From Scolanthus callimorphus (taxonomy: Eukaryota > Cnidaria > Anthozoa > Actiniaria > Edwardsiidae): DNA of 64,000 nt. Under the pieces are notes generated by a model, which saw only the letters and a program-made list of their open reading frames with translations, was not told the DNA's origin and ran no database searches. Both the position numbers and the translations under genes were made by a program. Below are positions 11,185-23,900 of this stretch, in pieces. Numbering within the stretch: the stretch's first letter is position 1; each line of letters starts with the position of its first letter. The stretch lies in the NCBI GenBank assembly GCA_033964015.1, contig CM066917.1:30269951-30333950 (forward strand). Reading direction: 5' to 3'.

Positions 11185-11622
11185 TGCATTAGTATTTAAA
11201 ATGGCGCCATTCTAGGGGGTAGCCCTAATATAGGGCATTTAAAATAATAGCATGTCGAGAACATAATGGTGCCGAATTCAATCCTTTGTAATCGAATTCG
11301 CGATTCTCTTGCTAATGCTCCGCTACAACGCGTACAGGAGAGAGACTTTGATCTATCTGCGTTTATACAGACTCGGGATTCAGCACGTCCGACCCTTTTT
11401 GAAAATTCACTGGTCAGCGCGCGCTTCTTGAGATTTGTCTCATTCTCGATTGTCGCACGCGTTTCTTTAGGTCTGTCCTATTTTCGCTTGTCGCGCGAAC
11501 GTTTTGAAGTCCATCTATAATAGTAAATTTATATTCGCGCGATGGAAGACGGGAAGAATGATCTTGCGCGGAGGACGACGAAACTACGCCTGAATCTCGG
11601 CGATTAGGAACAGATAATAAAT

Positions 11623-11913
11623 TTAGATCTCCGCCCATGCCTTCTTAAGTCCAGGCGTCGCACCACCCTTGATTTTGAACATCCCATGCAAGGAGTACGC
11701 CAGGGGGACCTCTATCACGGCACGTGCGAGCTCCTTGAAGCTCTTGGCGTCCAGGAAAAGGAGAAAAGAAGGTTTGTCCCGAGTGCCGATCACAGCGGAC
11801 AGGACCACGCCCTCATCCTCCTCTTGTGTCTGTGGGGAGGGGATAAACACGGGTTCTGACGGGTAACAGTTGTCCTCGTGCCAGAATTTTGCGTTCTTTG
11901 CCAGTACGTCCAC
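11623..11913 (-). CDS. Carotenoid oxygenase exon 7 (last)
   Basis: It begins VDVLAKNAKFWHEDNCYPSE and contains EPVFIPSP, EEDEGVVLS, FLLFLDAKSFKELARA and SLHGMF, with the fourth ligand histidine. It stops at TAA (11623-11625). Confidence 0.92.
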   Translation of the reverse strand: MDVLAKNAKFWHEDNCYPSEPVFIPSPQTQEEDEGVVLSAVIGTRDKPSFLLFLDAKSFKELARAVIEVPLAYSLHGMFKIKGGATPGLKKAWAEI

Positions 11914-14900
11914 CTGGAATCAGAAAAATACATTATGTGGGCGAAAACATCATTGTGATCAAGTCACAACGGACGCAGCAAATGAAAAAAGAAGAAAATA
12001 CAAATGATGCGTGGTATAGGGTTCTTCCATCAAAGACTGTTGCCCGAGAAATTTGATGCTCACAATGAATAGCTCGAGAGTGTAGCTCAAGACCTTATAT
12101 GAAGTTTTGAAATCAAATTTCAGAGGGAAAACTATCACATAATGCCCGAGAAAAGAGCGACTAAGACATAACAGGTAAAATGCGGGCACTTTACATGTCA
12201 TGATCACTCTAGACCAATCAAAATGCGCCAAAATGTAGCGTTGTACTAGAATTAACAAGGCGACCCCTGAGGCGTCTAATTGCTTTAGTATAATGACTAA
12301 ATGACTTTTGAGAGTTTCAGCGACAAAAAAAATCACGTTAGGGGTATTATAATTTCTCGCAATAAAATGCGCGCGTGATCCCCAATGCTTCACCTATAGG
12401 TGGGATAACAAATCATGACGAACATCTCGACCAATCAGCGCGCGGAATAGCTTGAGTAATTATACTTATCCGCGATATACAACTTACGACGGCGCTTGGC
12501 AATCATTGGAGCCGTGAGATCAAGCGTAATTCAGACCCCGTTCACACGAGACCGGTACAAAACCGGACCGGTACAATTCTCGTACGGTATACCGTCGCGC
12601 GTTCACACGGGAACTGCGGTACCAGACTGATTTTGGCACGGCTAGGCGCGCACGGTCCCGTGTGAACATTGCTGCAAAACGTGCCAGAATTGTACCGGTA
12701 CCGTATGAACAGGCAGTGTACGAGAATTGTAGCGGTCTGGTTTTGCACCGGTCTCGTGTGAACGGGTCTCAGTTACGGGCTGCAAGCCTGTATTCAGGCT
12801 TTCTACATTTCACGTTTCACATTTATATATAACATAGTGTCTCACCTTGATAATCTGATTAAGGAAGTCTCCCCTGTGTCGTGGCCCCACCCCATATACA
12901 TAGCGATATGGTTTGCCGTTAGCGAACTGGTAATTAATCCTCGGCAGCTCAATCCCGTAATACAGCAGCTTATAGTCTCGGTCATCTGCGTACTTAGGCA
13001 TCTGGTCGTGGTGCACCGTCTTCTTCTTCTTTTTGCGTTTTCCAAACCGTGGCGCGTGGCTTGTCGGGATTGGTATGCGATACCTATCGGTGAAAAATAG
13101 TGAGATGAATATAGGGCCACGAATGGACCTTGACGAGCATCTGTGCGAGACCGAGCACTTTGATTTTGAAGCAAATACGAGCAGCGATCACATAGGAAAC
13201 TTTCGATCACTTTTTGCGAGCCATCGAGCACCGAGTAATACTCCTCGTGCAAGCGAGCACCGAATAATACTCTGCGAGCAAGCGAGCATCACCGAAATCA
13301 TCCCTGCGCGAGCTGCGAGCATGTGTCCGGCTACAATGTTGCGCGCTACATGTGTCCTAGTTTAGCCAGGGCTTAATCGCGATTGTAAAAAGGAATCTCA
13401 ATGGACGATAAGTGCACCTGTTCTCTTTTCATGAGAATACCCTTGCTTTGTAATACTAGGAAACAAAAGTGCGCATATAAGACATTTGGTACGTGAAATC
13501 TATATAACTACCGACATGCAGTGCGCATGACCCAACGTTACAAATATTGTAGCCGCCCTGAAGAAGAGCCGAAGTCAATTACGCTCAAAACGTTGGCTAC
13601 ATCTGTTTCAGTCACTTCTCTGTCGTCAGGTACAAATCTTCGCCAAGTATTGACCGTGTCAGAAGCTCATAAGTAGGAGCGTGCATCCCCTAATGGGTGG
13701 TTCTCACATGTGTTTTATAGCTTGGGCTATTTTTAGATTTTCGCGCGCGAAAAATCAACCAATCAGAGAGAAGTAAATAATTACGTCATACATGCAGCAG
13801 GCACACGAAATACGAAATCTTCCTCTGACACGACAAGGACGGCTTTTACTTTATCCCTTTGCCAAAATGAAGCAAATATTTTAATAGTCTTGTGATGTAG
13901 AGCCAGGGTGCAAAAATAGCAAAGCACACAATGAAGTGTCAAACTAGCAGGCGTGCATATCCACGAAGTGTTAAAAGTGTTATGATTGTTAGCGAACAGC
14001 AGCAAATGAATAGGCAAATAAAAAGACCAAAGCAGTACGCTACTAGAGGAACATCGACACTTAATAAGCTAACTTCTGCCCCAGACTGACTGGTTGTGAA
14101 GCCCAGATGCCATGATCTTCGACTGCCATGTATTTCATGAAAACAAAGTGCTCCGTTGGCCGACAATTTAGAAAATGCTTTTTGTTTCCTGTCGATTCGT
14201 GCCATCATGCAGTGCATACACCTTTCGCACCGGTACCATTCATTTTGTTTCAAATAGTTTATAGAATGTAGGCAATAAACTTTTGTCGTTTATAGTATGC
14301 CATTTAATAAACGCCTGATCAACTCTTTCAAGTCGTGTTCAAGTACAAGCTCAACGCTACCGACTCCAGTTCTCGCAAACAAAAAAACAAACTTGACAAA
14401 TTCGTGCATCAAAAAAATAATTTCACACAAATGAAAACAAAAAGAAGAAACTAAAAAAGTCCGACTTAGGAATTGAAAAAGTACATATAGTCACGGCTTA
14501 CCGAGTTGTATATATGTTCAGTTTTTTTCGGCGAACACGTTGTAAAGTTTTTGACAAATAAAGTTTTTGACAAACTTTCACTCTCGCCTTCCTGCTTATC
14601 GTTTGTATGTAGCGAACTTCATCTCATTGTCAGTGTACCAATTAGAAATCAAATCATCCACATAGTCCTGGTACTTCGTTGTAAATCCTTTATGCTTCCC
14701 TAACCATCCGTAGCCACCAATTCATCAGCTTTAGTGCATAAATGTATAGTCCTTCATGAACGTTTGCTGTGCGAGAACCGTGAGAAGAAGCGGCGAGGCC
14801 GCGGTTCTTTTCTGCTTTCCTTAGTCGTTTAGATTATGTCTGAAGCCATCTGTTATCTGTTTTAGTTTACTGAACTTGTACAGTCAGAAACCATGCAAAG

Positions 14901-17900
14901 AGATACCATTTTCACCCGGTTTTCCATCTCGAAAAGAACTGCAAGTAAAAGTAGATCTAGCCACTGGCTAAAAGCAGAGCTCCATCTGAATTTTTGACGA
15001 GGCGTGACGTCAAATGTAAGGAAGCATTCTGATTGGCTAATTTTTCCCGCGCAACTGTTTCTAAAAATAGCTCAAGCTATAAAACACATGTGAGACCCAC
15101 CCATTTCGTAGGATGCACGCTCCTACTTATGAGCTTCTGCCCGTGTATTAGTCTATTAAATCCCAGACTGAACAGAACTTTTAATTGAAATCTTTGGTGA
15201 AATTGTGATGTTCATCCAATGACAGAACGACACTATATCTTACACAAACACATGGAAATATATTCGAATAAATGGACAGAAAATAGTATGAAAGTATAAC
15301 ACTGGACATCCTTAGATGAGCTTTCGAATGATTAATGGTTGTCTGTTCACGGAAAATATAATTTCGCCGAAATGACGTGTCTGCGCATGCGCAAACGGAA
15401 AACTAAAAGGAAACTCGTTCTCGTGACACTGTAATGTGTAATGTTGGATTATGATGAATAAAACATGCTAAACGGCAACTGTGAGAAAGATTTCTGCATT
15501 TCCGTTAGATAAGCTAGTTTAAAAAGAGACCTGTCCCACATGGATCTCTTACACATTAACCAGACCTATAAATATGTTGGTGATGTATATTAATTAGTTG
15601 ATTGTTCACTAACGGTACAAGGGGCGTCCTTATATGGTCTGGTGGCCGGGCGTACTCTCACCATAGGTATCTAGCTACTGAGCAATTCAACTACAGGATA
15701 GCGACTGTCAGGGCCGAAATCTCTGGCGTGGGCGTAAGAACCGTACGGTCGCCATACGACGCTTCAGCTCTTTGTCTGGAAGTATGGTCCTATTTTTCTT
15801 TTTCCTGAAGCCGAGTAAATATGCCGAATTCGCATTAGCGTGTTCATTGAGCGCGTAAAGGACAGGCAGAACAATATATTACTTGCACGACTCACAAAAT
15901 GCATTTCATACGACCGTAAAATCAAGCTGACATATCAAGAAAATTTCGCCAAAAGCTGTCGTTTTGCCGACGTTGCAAAACTTCTTATTAGGAAATCCCC
16001 CTTACCTTATTTGGAAGGTCTGTAAGTACTTTTCCTCATATCATAGCGAAAAAATCAGGAAAATTGACCAAAACTTGCAGATACTCGAGAAACATCCTTC
16101 TCTTGGTCGCCATTTTATTTTACCCCCCGCCGAGGGGCCTGAGTCACGTTTTGAACACCACAGGCAACCCGCGCTGTTTGGCATAAAACGACAGCACTTT
16201 CTTGATATGCCAACGACACTAATTACCGGCAATAAATTATCCAATCTGTAACCAATGCGACAAAGCATAAAAAAGAGAACGGCCTACCCCTGCCCTCAAT
16301 GACCTGGTAGGGTAATCACCTTATTACAAATGGCTGACTGGCCCTTATATTCACTCAAGCTCAAAGACAAAAGATACTTTCATGAGATTGAGGCCACATG
16401 GAACAAAAAGTCGCCATTTTGAAATAACGTGTATATACCTTCTCGGCTTGGGTGTAATGTTTTCCCTTTTCAGATTACGTGCCATTCATTTGAAGAATTT
16501 TTCTTTGTTTGGGATGCTTCCACATTCATATATCCTTCGGTGCGTAGCAGAAGAAGAAAGAAAGAATACTCATATGGGAATGCCATGTGATCTGAAATGG
16601 GAAAACATTACGCCCAAAGCGGAGGAGGTCTATGCACATTTCAAAATGGCGCCTTTTTGTTCCATTGGTCCTTGTGGCCTCACTATGTTATACCTTCGTA
16701 ATGCAGGATCGGCAAATCCCTTGGAGATCTCGTGTTCTGGTTTGGTGCGCAGATGGTGTAGGTAGTACTGATAGACGATCTTAGCGTCAGGGTAGCACAC
16801 GATATCCACAAACACATTTGAGTCACTCTCAAACGCATTCACGTGATGGAAGCTGAGAAAAGAAAGAGAAAGGTTTAAAAACACAGCCACAAAACGGACC
16901 CGTTCCACCTCAGAAAACCTGTTCCTCACCCCCTTGCACAGTAAGATATTCACGGGCACACAACGGACCTGTTCCTTACCCCCTTTCGCTACTGGCTGGC
17001 AAAATGGCAATAAATCTTTTGCTGGCAATATTCTCTGTATTCACCGTTGCTAGCAGAAAATTTTAGAAATGATGTTAAGTTTAATCCCTTTTTCGAACTG
17101 CTTATTACTACAAATTTCTTGCTGCGCTTTTTACGTTCTTTCCTGGACGTCTATTGCCGGAACTTCGACCTTGTTGACTGGGAAAAATTAAGCAGTTTTA
17201 CCCAGTCAGCAAGGTCGAAGTTTTTCAACTTCACTGCTGGCAAAGGAAACAGGTCTGTTAACTATAACTATATGCTGCCATACCTGAAGAAGTTCTCAGC
17301 TTCGTATCGCGCAACCAGCTTCCGGACTTTCGCTCGATCAAGTAGAACCGTGATGGCTGCTTCGTATCCCACTTCATACACTCGTGGAAGGAACGCCCTG
17401 CGTTCAAATCAACGAAAATGTCTTTTATAACACAGAATATTTCGAAATCACCTCAGAGACTTACAACCTGAAGTTACTCTGGTTGGCATATAATACTTCG
17501 AGAATTAGGGTGATTTCCATATGGAATCAAAGCCAGAATCCTCTCTTGAGTTTCTCATGAGTCGGTCGATCCTAAATGGAGGAATGTCCTGCCCTAGATT
17601 GGCAATGATTAGGGATATGACGCACACACCACAGGCCGATAGCTCGATTGGTAGAGCCGCTGTCTTGTAACCCAAAAGTCGTGGGTTCAGCTTGCTTGTA
17701 TGCGCGGTTGTGCGCGCGTCCAAGATGGCTGCCGCGATCTGTGCGCGTTTTGTGCGCGCGTCCAAGATCACGCGAACTGAAATTTTTCCGCCGTAACAAC
17801 ACCCACAAACTACCTACAAACAGGCTGGCGTAGGTTCGAAGCCCACTCAGCCAGGATATTTTTTCCCTTTTTTATTCTAACACAGGAAGCCCTACCTTTA

Positions 17901-20900
17901 ATTTTCATCGTCAGCAGCGCCCACACGTTCACCACGAAAGGATTCTCAATGAACACAAAGTAGTTCGGCGTCATGGCAAAACTGTGGTAGTAGCACAAGC
18001 GATTTTTCGGAGCGAAACGTTGACAAGATCTTTACATCTTTCAGTGGATTGGTAGAGCTGCAAATAGGGTCGCTATGCATCAGCATAAGACACGTTTCTC
18101 AAAATTCCGTGAACTGGGGAACATGAAGGAAACGTGCGCTGTATAACATTTTCTAGCCTGAGTATCTACGGATAGCTCTACAAAAATGTGACCTTTATAG
18201 ATATCCATATATATATCTTTATAAATCAACCACCATTGTGGCTGAGCTAAGTTGCAACATGTGCAACATATAAGCTGAACGTGAAGCTGAACGGTCGTGC
18301 CCCTTTCAGCTCTCGATAAATCTCATCCAAATTGACTGGAAAACATATTATTTGCTTGCAATTTCCTCATAAATTGTCTTGATCGGAATATATCTTTATT
18401 AAGATGACTCGAACGAGTAAAACCAAAGACAAGACGACTCCTAAATCCAAGCTGGTCGACGACGCCATTCCTGAAAGCACACAAGACGCCATTGATCTCG
18501 ATTCTTTCTCGGCAGATCGGGCTAACACCGTGCATGACTCAGCCGTCGAACCTAGCGTTAAAGAAAAAGCGAGCGAATTTGTCACTAAAGATGAATTGTG
18601 CAAGCTCAAGGCTGAGCTTCTCGACTATTTCAAAGAAGGTTTTAAATCTCCCCCCAAACATCACAACGAGACTGAAGCCGGCCTTCAAAGGGAAAATGAG
18701 AACCTTCGAGCCGAGTGTGACCATCTCAGACGTGAAATGAAAGTTCTACAAGATGAAAATAAAAGTCTCGTGACAGCGATGAGATTAGTTATGAGTGATA
18801 GCGAAGCCACAAGAGGTGCCGCTCAAGTCTCAAGATCATCGAAATGTCAAGATCCTGCAGTTTCACCGGAGGTCTCGTGGCAAAACTGTAGCACCGAAGC
18901 AACGCGGTTGGGCCGTAAAGTCAACTGAAAGCCAACCATCTACATCTGGTTCAAAAACCCAACCCCAGCGAGGAAACCTGCAGTAGAAGAGCAATCATAA
19001 TCGCCGGTGACTCAATTATCAAACATGTACAGGGTCGAAAAATGTCGAAGACGCACAATGTCAAAGTCAGCTCATTTGCAGGCGCTACGGTCGAAGACAT
19101 GAGGGACTACGTAAAGCCGCTACTCAGGAAAAAGTGTAATAAGCTGATCCTTCATGTCGGGACAAACTCTTTATCTACAGCAGAGCCGAGGCAGGTTTGC
19201 TGAACAGATCGTTGATCTGGCCAGGGAAATATCGACATCTCATCCTGACACCAAAGTCTCCATATCTGCTCTAACAACTCGAACTGACAAGTTTACGGAT
19301 AAAATCCCCGAGGCGAACAAGATCTTGCGATCTTTTTGCCGCGATAATGAATGGCAGTTCATCGCCAACAACAATGTGAAAAGCTCCATGCTTAACCGGG
19401 AGGACTACATCTTACCGCTGAAGGAACCAAGCAACTAGCGAGAAACTTCATAATGTTATTAGGGATAGAGAGGAGGAATAGATGATTGCCGCCTGTGAGT
19501 CCGGTAACAGCCCTCAATCACAGGTAACAAGCAGGTCCCACTCTCTAAATGGTAAGACTAGCAATGATAATGAAAAAAAGAGTTACACTAGTTTTTCCAA
19601 AAAAGGCCTTGTCATGGCCTGTCTAAATATCAACCGACTAACCACTCATATCGATGAGCTTAGGTTATATCTATCCGAACAGAAAATAGATATTCTGTCA
19701 ATCAACGAAACAAAACTCGATGAATCAATTAAAGATCACGAAATTTCTCTACCTGGCTACGAGGTCATTAGAAAAGATCGCACTATAAATGGTGGTGGAG
19801 TCTGTTTTTATGTGCGTAGCAACCTCAATTACAAAATCCGCAGTGATCTTGCACACGAAAAACTTGAGTTTTTTGCAATCGAAATCTCAAATCCGCACTC
19901 AAAACCATTTGTAGTATCGACATGGTATCGACCACAAAGGACTCCTTGGCCAGTTTCAGAAATATTCAGTGCTTTAGAAGAAATTATCGCTAAAATCGAT
20001 TCCCAAAGTCACGACTTCTACTTGACTGGCGACTGTAATGCAAATTTACTCCCAGGTTCTCTTGATTACGTTTCGCACTCATTGTTGAATGTGTTACAAA
20101 TATATACCGTTTCCGGGATAAGTTGTCACTGGAAAAAGCAACAAAGCTTGGTGCGCTAGGGAGTATGGGTAAATATTTATTTGACTTACTGTAAAATATT
20201 AGAAATAAACATGCTTAGAAATATGCTGAAATTTAATGATTTTACCTATGGTTGCGAAAACTGTCTGAATTCAGATCAACCAGTAGCTATTTAGATGCCC
20301 CCATTATCCTTTGCGCTCCAAGCTTACAGGCTTTTTGGGTGACTACGTTTCCCGGAAACGGTATATGGCCTTAGCCAACTGATCACCAAGCCTACCAGGG
20401 TGACCGAAACAACAAAATCGCTGATCGATTTATGCATTACAAATTCGCCTAACACAATTGTGGATTCCAATGTCGTGCATTTGGGTATTAGCGACCACTC
20501 ACTTGTCTACATGACAAGAAAAATTCATTATCTTAACAAAAGCGCAACCAAAACAATAGAAAAGCGCTCTCTCAAAAATTTCAATGAAGTCAATTTTATT
20601 AACGATTTAAAACTCAATGACTGGAGTAAAATTGCATTGTTGACTGATCCTGACGAAATGTGGGAAGAATTTAAATTGCTCTTTATGAAATGCTTAGACA
20701 AGCACGCTCCGCTGCGCCATAAAAGAATAGGCAAAAAACAATCGCCATGGATCAATAGTGATCTAATAGGAAAAATGCGTAGGCGCGACTATCTAAAGAA
20801 AAGAGCTGAACAATCAAATGATTCAACAATATGGAGCGATTACAGAAAAGAAAGGAATTCAGTCAACAACGCTATAAAGAAGGCAAAACGCCAATACTTT

Positions 20901-23900
20901 GTTAGTAACCTCGAAAAATCAAAAGACGACATGCGCAAAACCTGGTCTATTATCAACGAGCTAAATTCTCGCGAGAAAAAATCAACTGAAATTTCTGAAC
21001 TTAAAATAGAAGGCACCAGCATAACTTCCCCTGCCGCTATGGCAGAAGCCTTAAACTCACATTTCTCTACAATTGGCGAGAAATTGGCCAGCGGTATCAC
21101 GGACACTGCGATTGAGCCCGAGTCATATTTAACGCAAACTGAGAAATCATTTTCGCTAAGCGTAACAACAGAAGCTGAGGTACGCAAGTTAATAAACAAA
21201 CTAGATAAAAATAAAGCGACAGCATTAGATAAGATTCCATGTAGACTATTGAAAATGGCAGTCGATGTTGTGTCTCCTTACTTGACATGCATTTTCAATC
21301 GCTCTATTACTAGCGGGATTTTTCCATCGGAATGGAAATTAGCAAAAGTCTCGCCCATTTTCAAGAAGGGCTCGAAAACGGACCCTGATAATTATCGACC
21401 AATATCTGTACTGCCAGTAGTCGCGAAAATCTTTGAAAAAATAGTTCACAATCAACTCTATAATTACTTAAATGATAATAAATTGCTATCAAATCAACAG
21501 TCAGGCTTCAGATCACTCCATAGTACCCTAACAGCTCTGCTCGAAGCCACTGACAGTTGGTCAGTTAATATTGATAAAGGCCTACTCAATGGTGTAATCT
21601 TTATTGATTTAAAAAAGGCTTTCGATACGATAAACCACGAGATCTTATTGAGCAAGTTGGGATACTATGGGGTGACAAATGACAGCCAAAAGTGGTTCAA
21701 GTCGTATTTAAGCAACCGTAAACAGAGGTGTAACGTCAATGGACACTTGTCCGGTAACTCTAACCTGACAGGTGGGGTACCCCAAGGGTCCATAATTGGC
21801 CCACTTCTGTTTCTATTGTACATCAATGATCTATCTAGTTGCTTAAGCACCTCTTGCCCACGAATGTATGCAGACGACACAAATCTAAGCATATCAGCTC
21901 CGGCCATTGAAGAACTCGAGATGCAAATCAACCTTGAGCTCTCAAAACTAAATCAATGGCTAAAAGCCAATAAGTTAAGCCTAAACGTGGCCAAAACTGA
22001 ATTCATGATTATGGGCTCTAGACAAAGGTTAAGTGCCAGAGCTGATGGTCGTCCTATAAACATAAACATTGAGGGAAAAAAGATCAAAAGGGTTGATGAA
22101 ACAAAATCATTGGGCGTATTTATCGACAAAAATCTGTGTTGGGACAAACACATAAATGAGATATCGAAAAAAATTTCATCTGGCATTGGCGCCCTGAAAC
22201 GGATTAGGCCGTTTGTCACCTTGGACACTGCTGTCAAAATCTATAAAGCGCTCATTGAGCCACATTTCGATTACTGCAGTCCAGTGTGGCATGGAATAAA
22301 CAGCAAACTCAATGATAAATTGCAAAAATTACAAAACCGCGCTGCCAGAGTCTTAACAAAATCGCCCTTTGACACTAGCTCAGCTCTTCTCCGTAATCTT
22401 CTTGGTTGGGACGACGTGTCCACAAGAAGAAACAAACACCTAGGTGTTGCAATGTATAAAACCCTCAATGGTCTTTTTCCCTCATATTTACGGGATCTGT
22501 TTGTTTCCTGTGATTCTCATTATAATCTAAGAAACCAGGATAATAAGTTGGCACTACCGATGCCGAAAACAAACTACCGAAAACGGTGTTTCAGTTACAA
22601 CGGGGCCAAACTTTGGAATAGTCTACCGGAAGAACTGAGACAATCAGATTCACTGGGGAAATTTAAGAAGGGTATCACCCAATTTTTGTAGTTACCGAAC
22701 TCACACACGGCAATCATGGAAAACAGTTACATGTAATCATTTTATCTATATGTTTGTATGTTATACTGATGATTTTTAACCGTGTATAAATAAATGTGTG
22801 TATGTATGTATCAGGACCCTCCTCCTCCTCCTCGAAAACAAAAAATGAGGGAAGGATTTTCTCATTTTCTCACAGAATAATTAAATTCCGCCTGATACTC
22901 AGGCTAAACATTTTCGGGAATTAATACTCCAGTTGTTTATACACTAACAGCAACGGCCTAATCAAAGCCAATATGACGATATGACCGTCGAAAAAATGAA
23001 TGAGACGTCAAACTCAAATTGTTATGTTTGAACGTTGCGTTTCTAGAATGGAACGAGACATTTCTATGGAGAATCAAAGAGTTCTGCCCTCCCTGATTGG
23101 TCAGTGAAAAATAAACATGGCGGTTGCCCTTGGAACCGTCTCACTTTTTGTCTCACAACGTTTCAAACGTTCAAACGTAACGTGCGAACTGTTTGGGTTA
23201 AACAGTCAAACGCAATCGGCTGTATTTGGTGAAAATACAAAATACTGGATCGCAGTTCACCCTGAAATATACGACGGGTTAACACCCTGTGACAGAGCCC
23301 CCCCCCCCCCCCCCCCCCCCCCCCTCTCCATACCTGAAACGGAATTCCAGTCACACAATCGCTTTGTAGAAAAGTCGAGGTACGCAGGGGGTTCTGGAAG
23401 GGTTAGCAAGGCGCGCAATGCATTTTGGCCTGCCAAAAGAAGAATGCATTGCGCACCTCGCTAATCCTTCCCACAAATCCCGCGCGCGTTCCTCGGGGCG
23501 ACTGGGTTTGAGTGTGAGGTGTGTCCGTATAAGCCAGGTCATGCATACCTGCCAGGTAGACGCGGGTTGGGGTTAGCCGCGACCTTCATGATATTGAACT
23601 TGGTCTCTTTACCCAGGGACACGGCTACATTATACACATTACCGTCCTCGTCTTCATGGGGATGAGGTGTCATAGAGAACATCCGGATTGGACCTGGAAG
23701 GAAAGTGGAAACTGCGGATTGCAAACCTGCGAGTGGCTATAACGATAACATTACATCATGGCACATGCGTGGTAAATATTTCTTTTCTTTTCTTTTTTTT
23801 TATTATCTGAATCTGGAACCGGGATCTAAACAAGTCCTACGAAAATTACCAGACAATGGACCAAAAGAGAATGAATGCTTCGCGCGCTGTGATCATGGTG

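Larger units (their letters stand above)
18300..22815 (+). mobile_element. CR1-like non-LTR retrotransposon (LINE)
   Basis: Order: ORF1 with a coiled coil and then an SGNH-type esterase-like domain; ORF2 with an apurinic-type endonuclease and a reverse transcriptase. The 3' tail ends in TGTATGTATGTA repeats, typical of CR1-like elements. ORF1 is broken by several frameshifts. ORF2 is open from 19482 and from 20400 to 22691, with a MITE between these parts. It sits in oxygenase intron 2 in the opposite orientation to the gene. The 5' end is not sharply defined. Confidence 0.85.

Noticed and set aside
11266..11520. 84-codon plus-strand frame
   Set aside because: No domain, no splice context, and it lies just downstream of the oxygenase gene in the opposite direction.
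17636..17710. Possible tRNA-Thr gene (TGT anticodon)
   Set aside because: The T-arm/B-box is broken and the acceptor stem does not close. It is better read as a SINE head.
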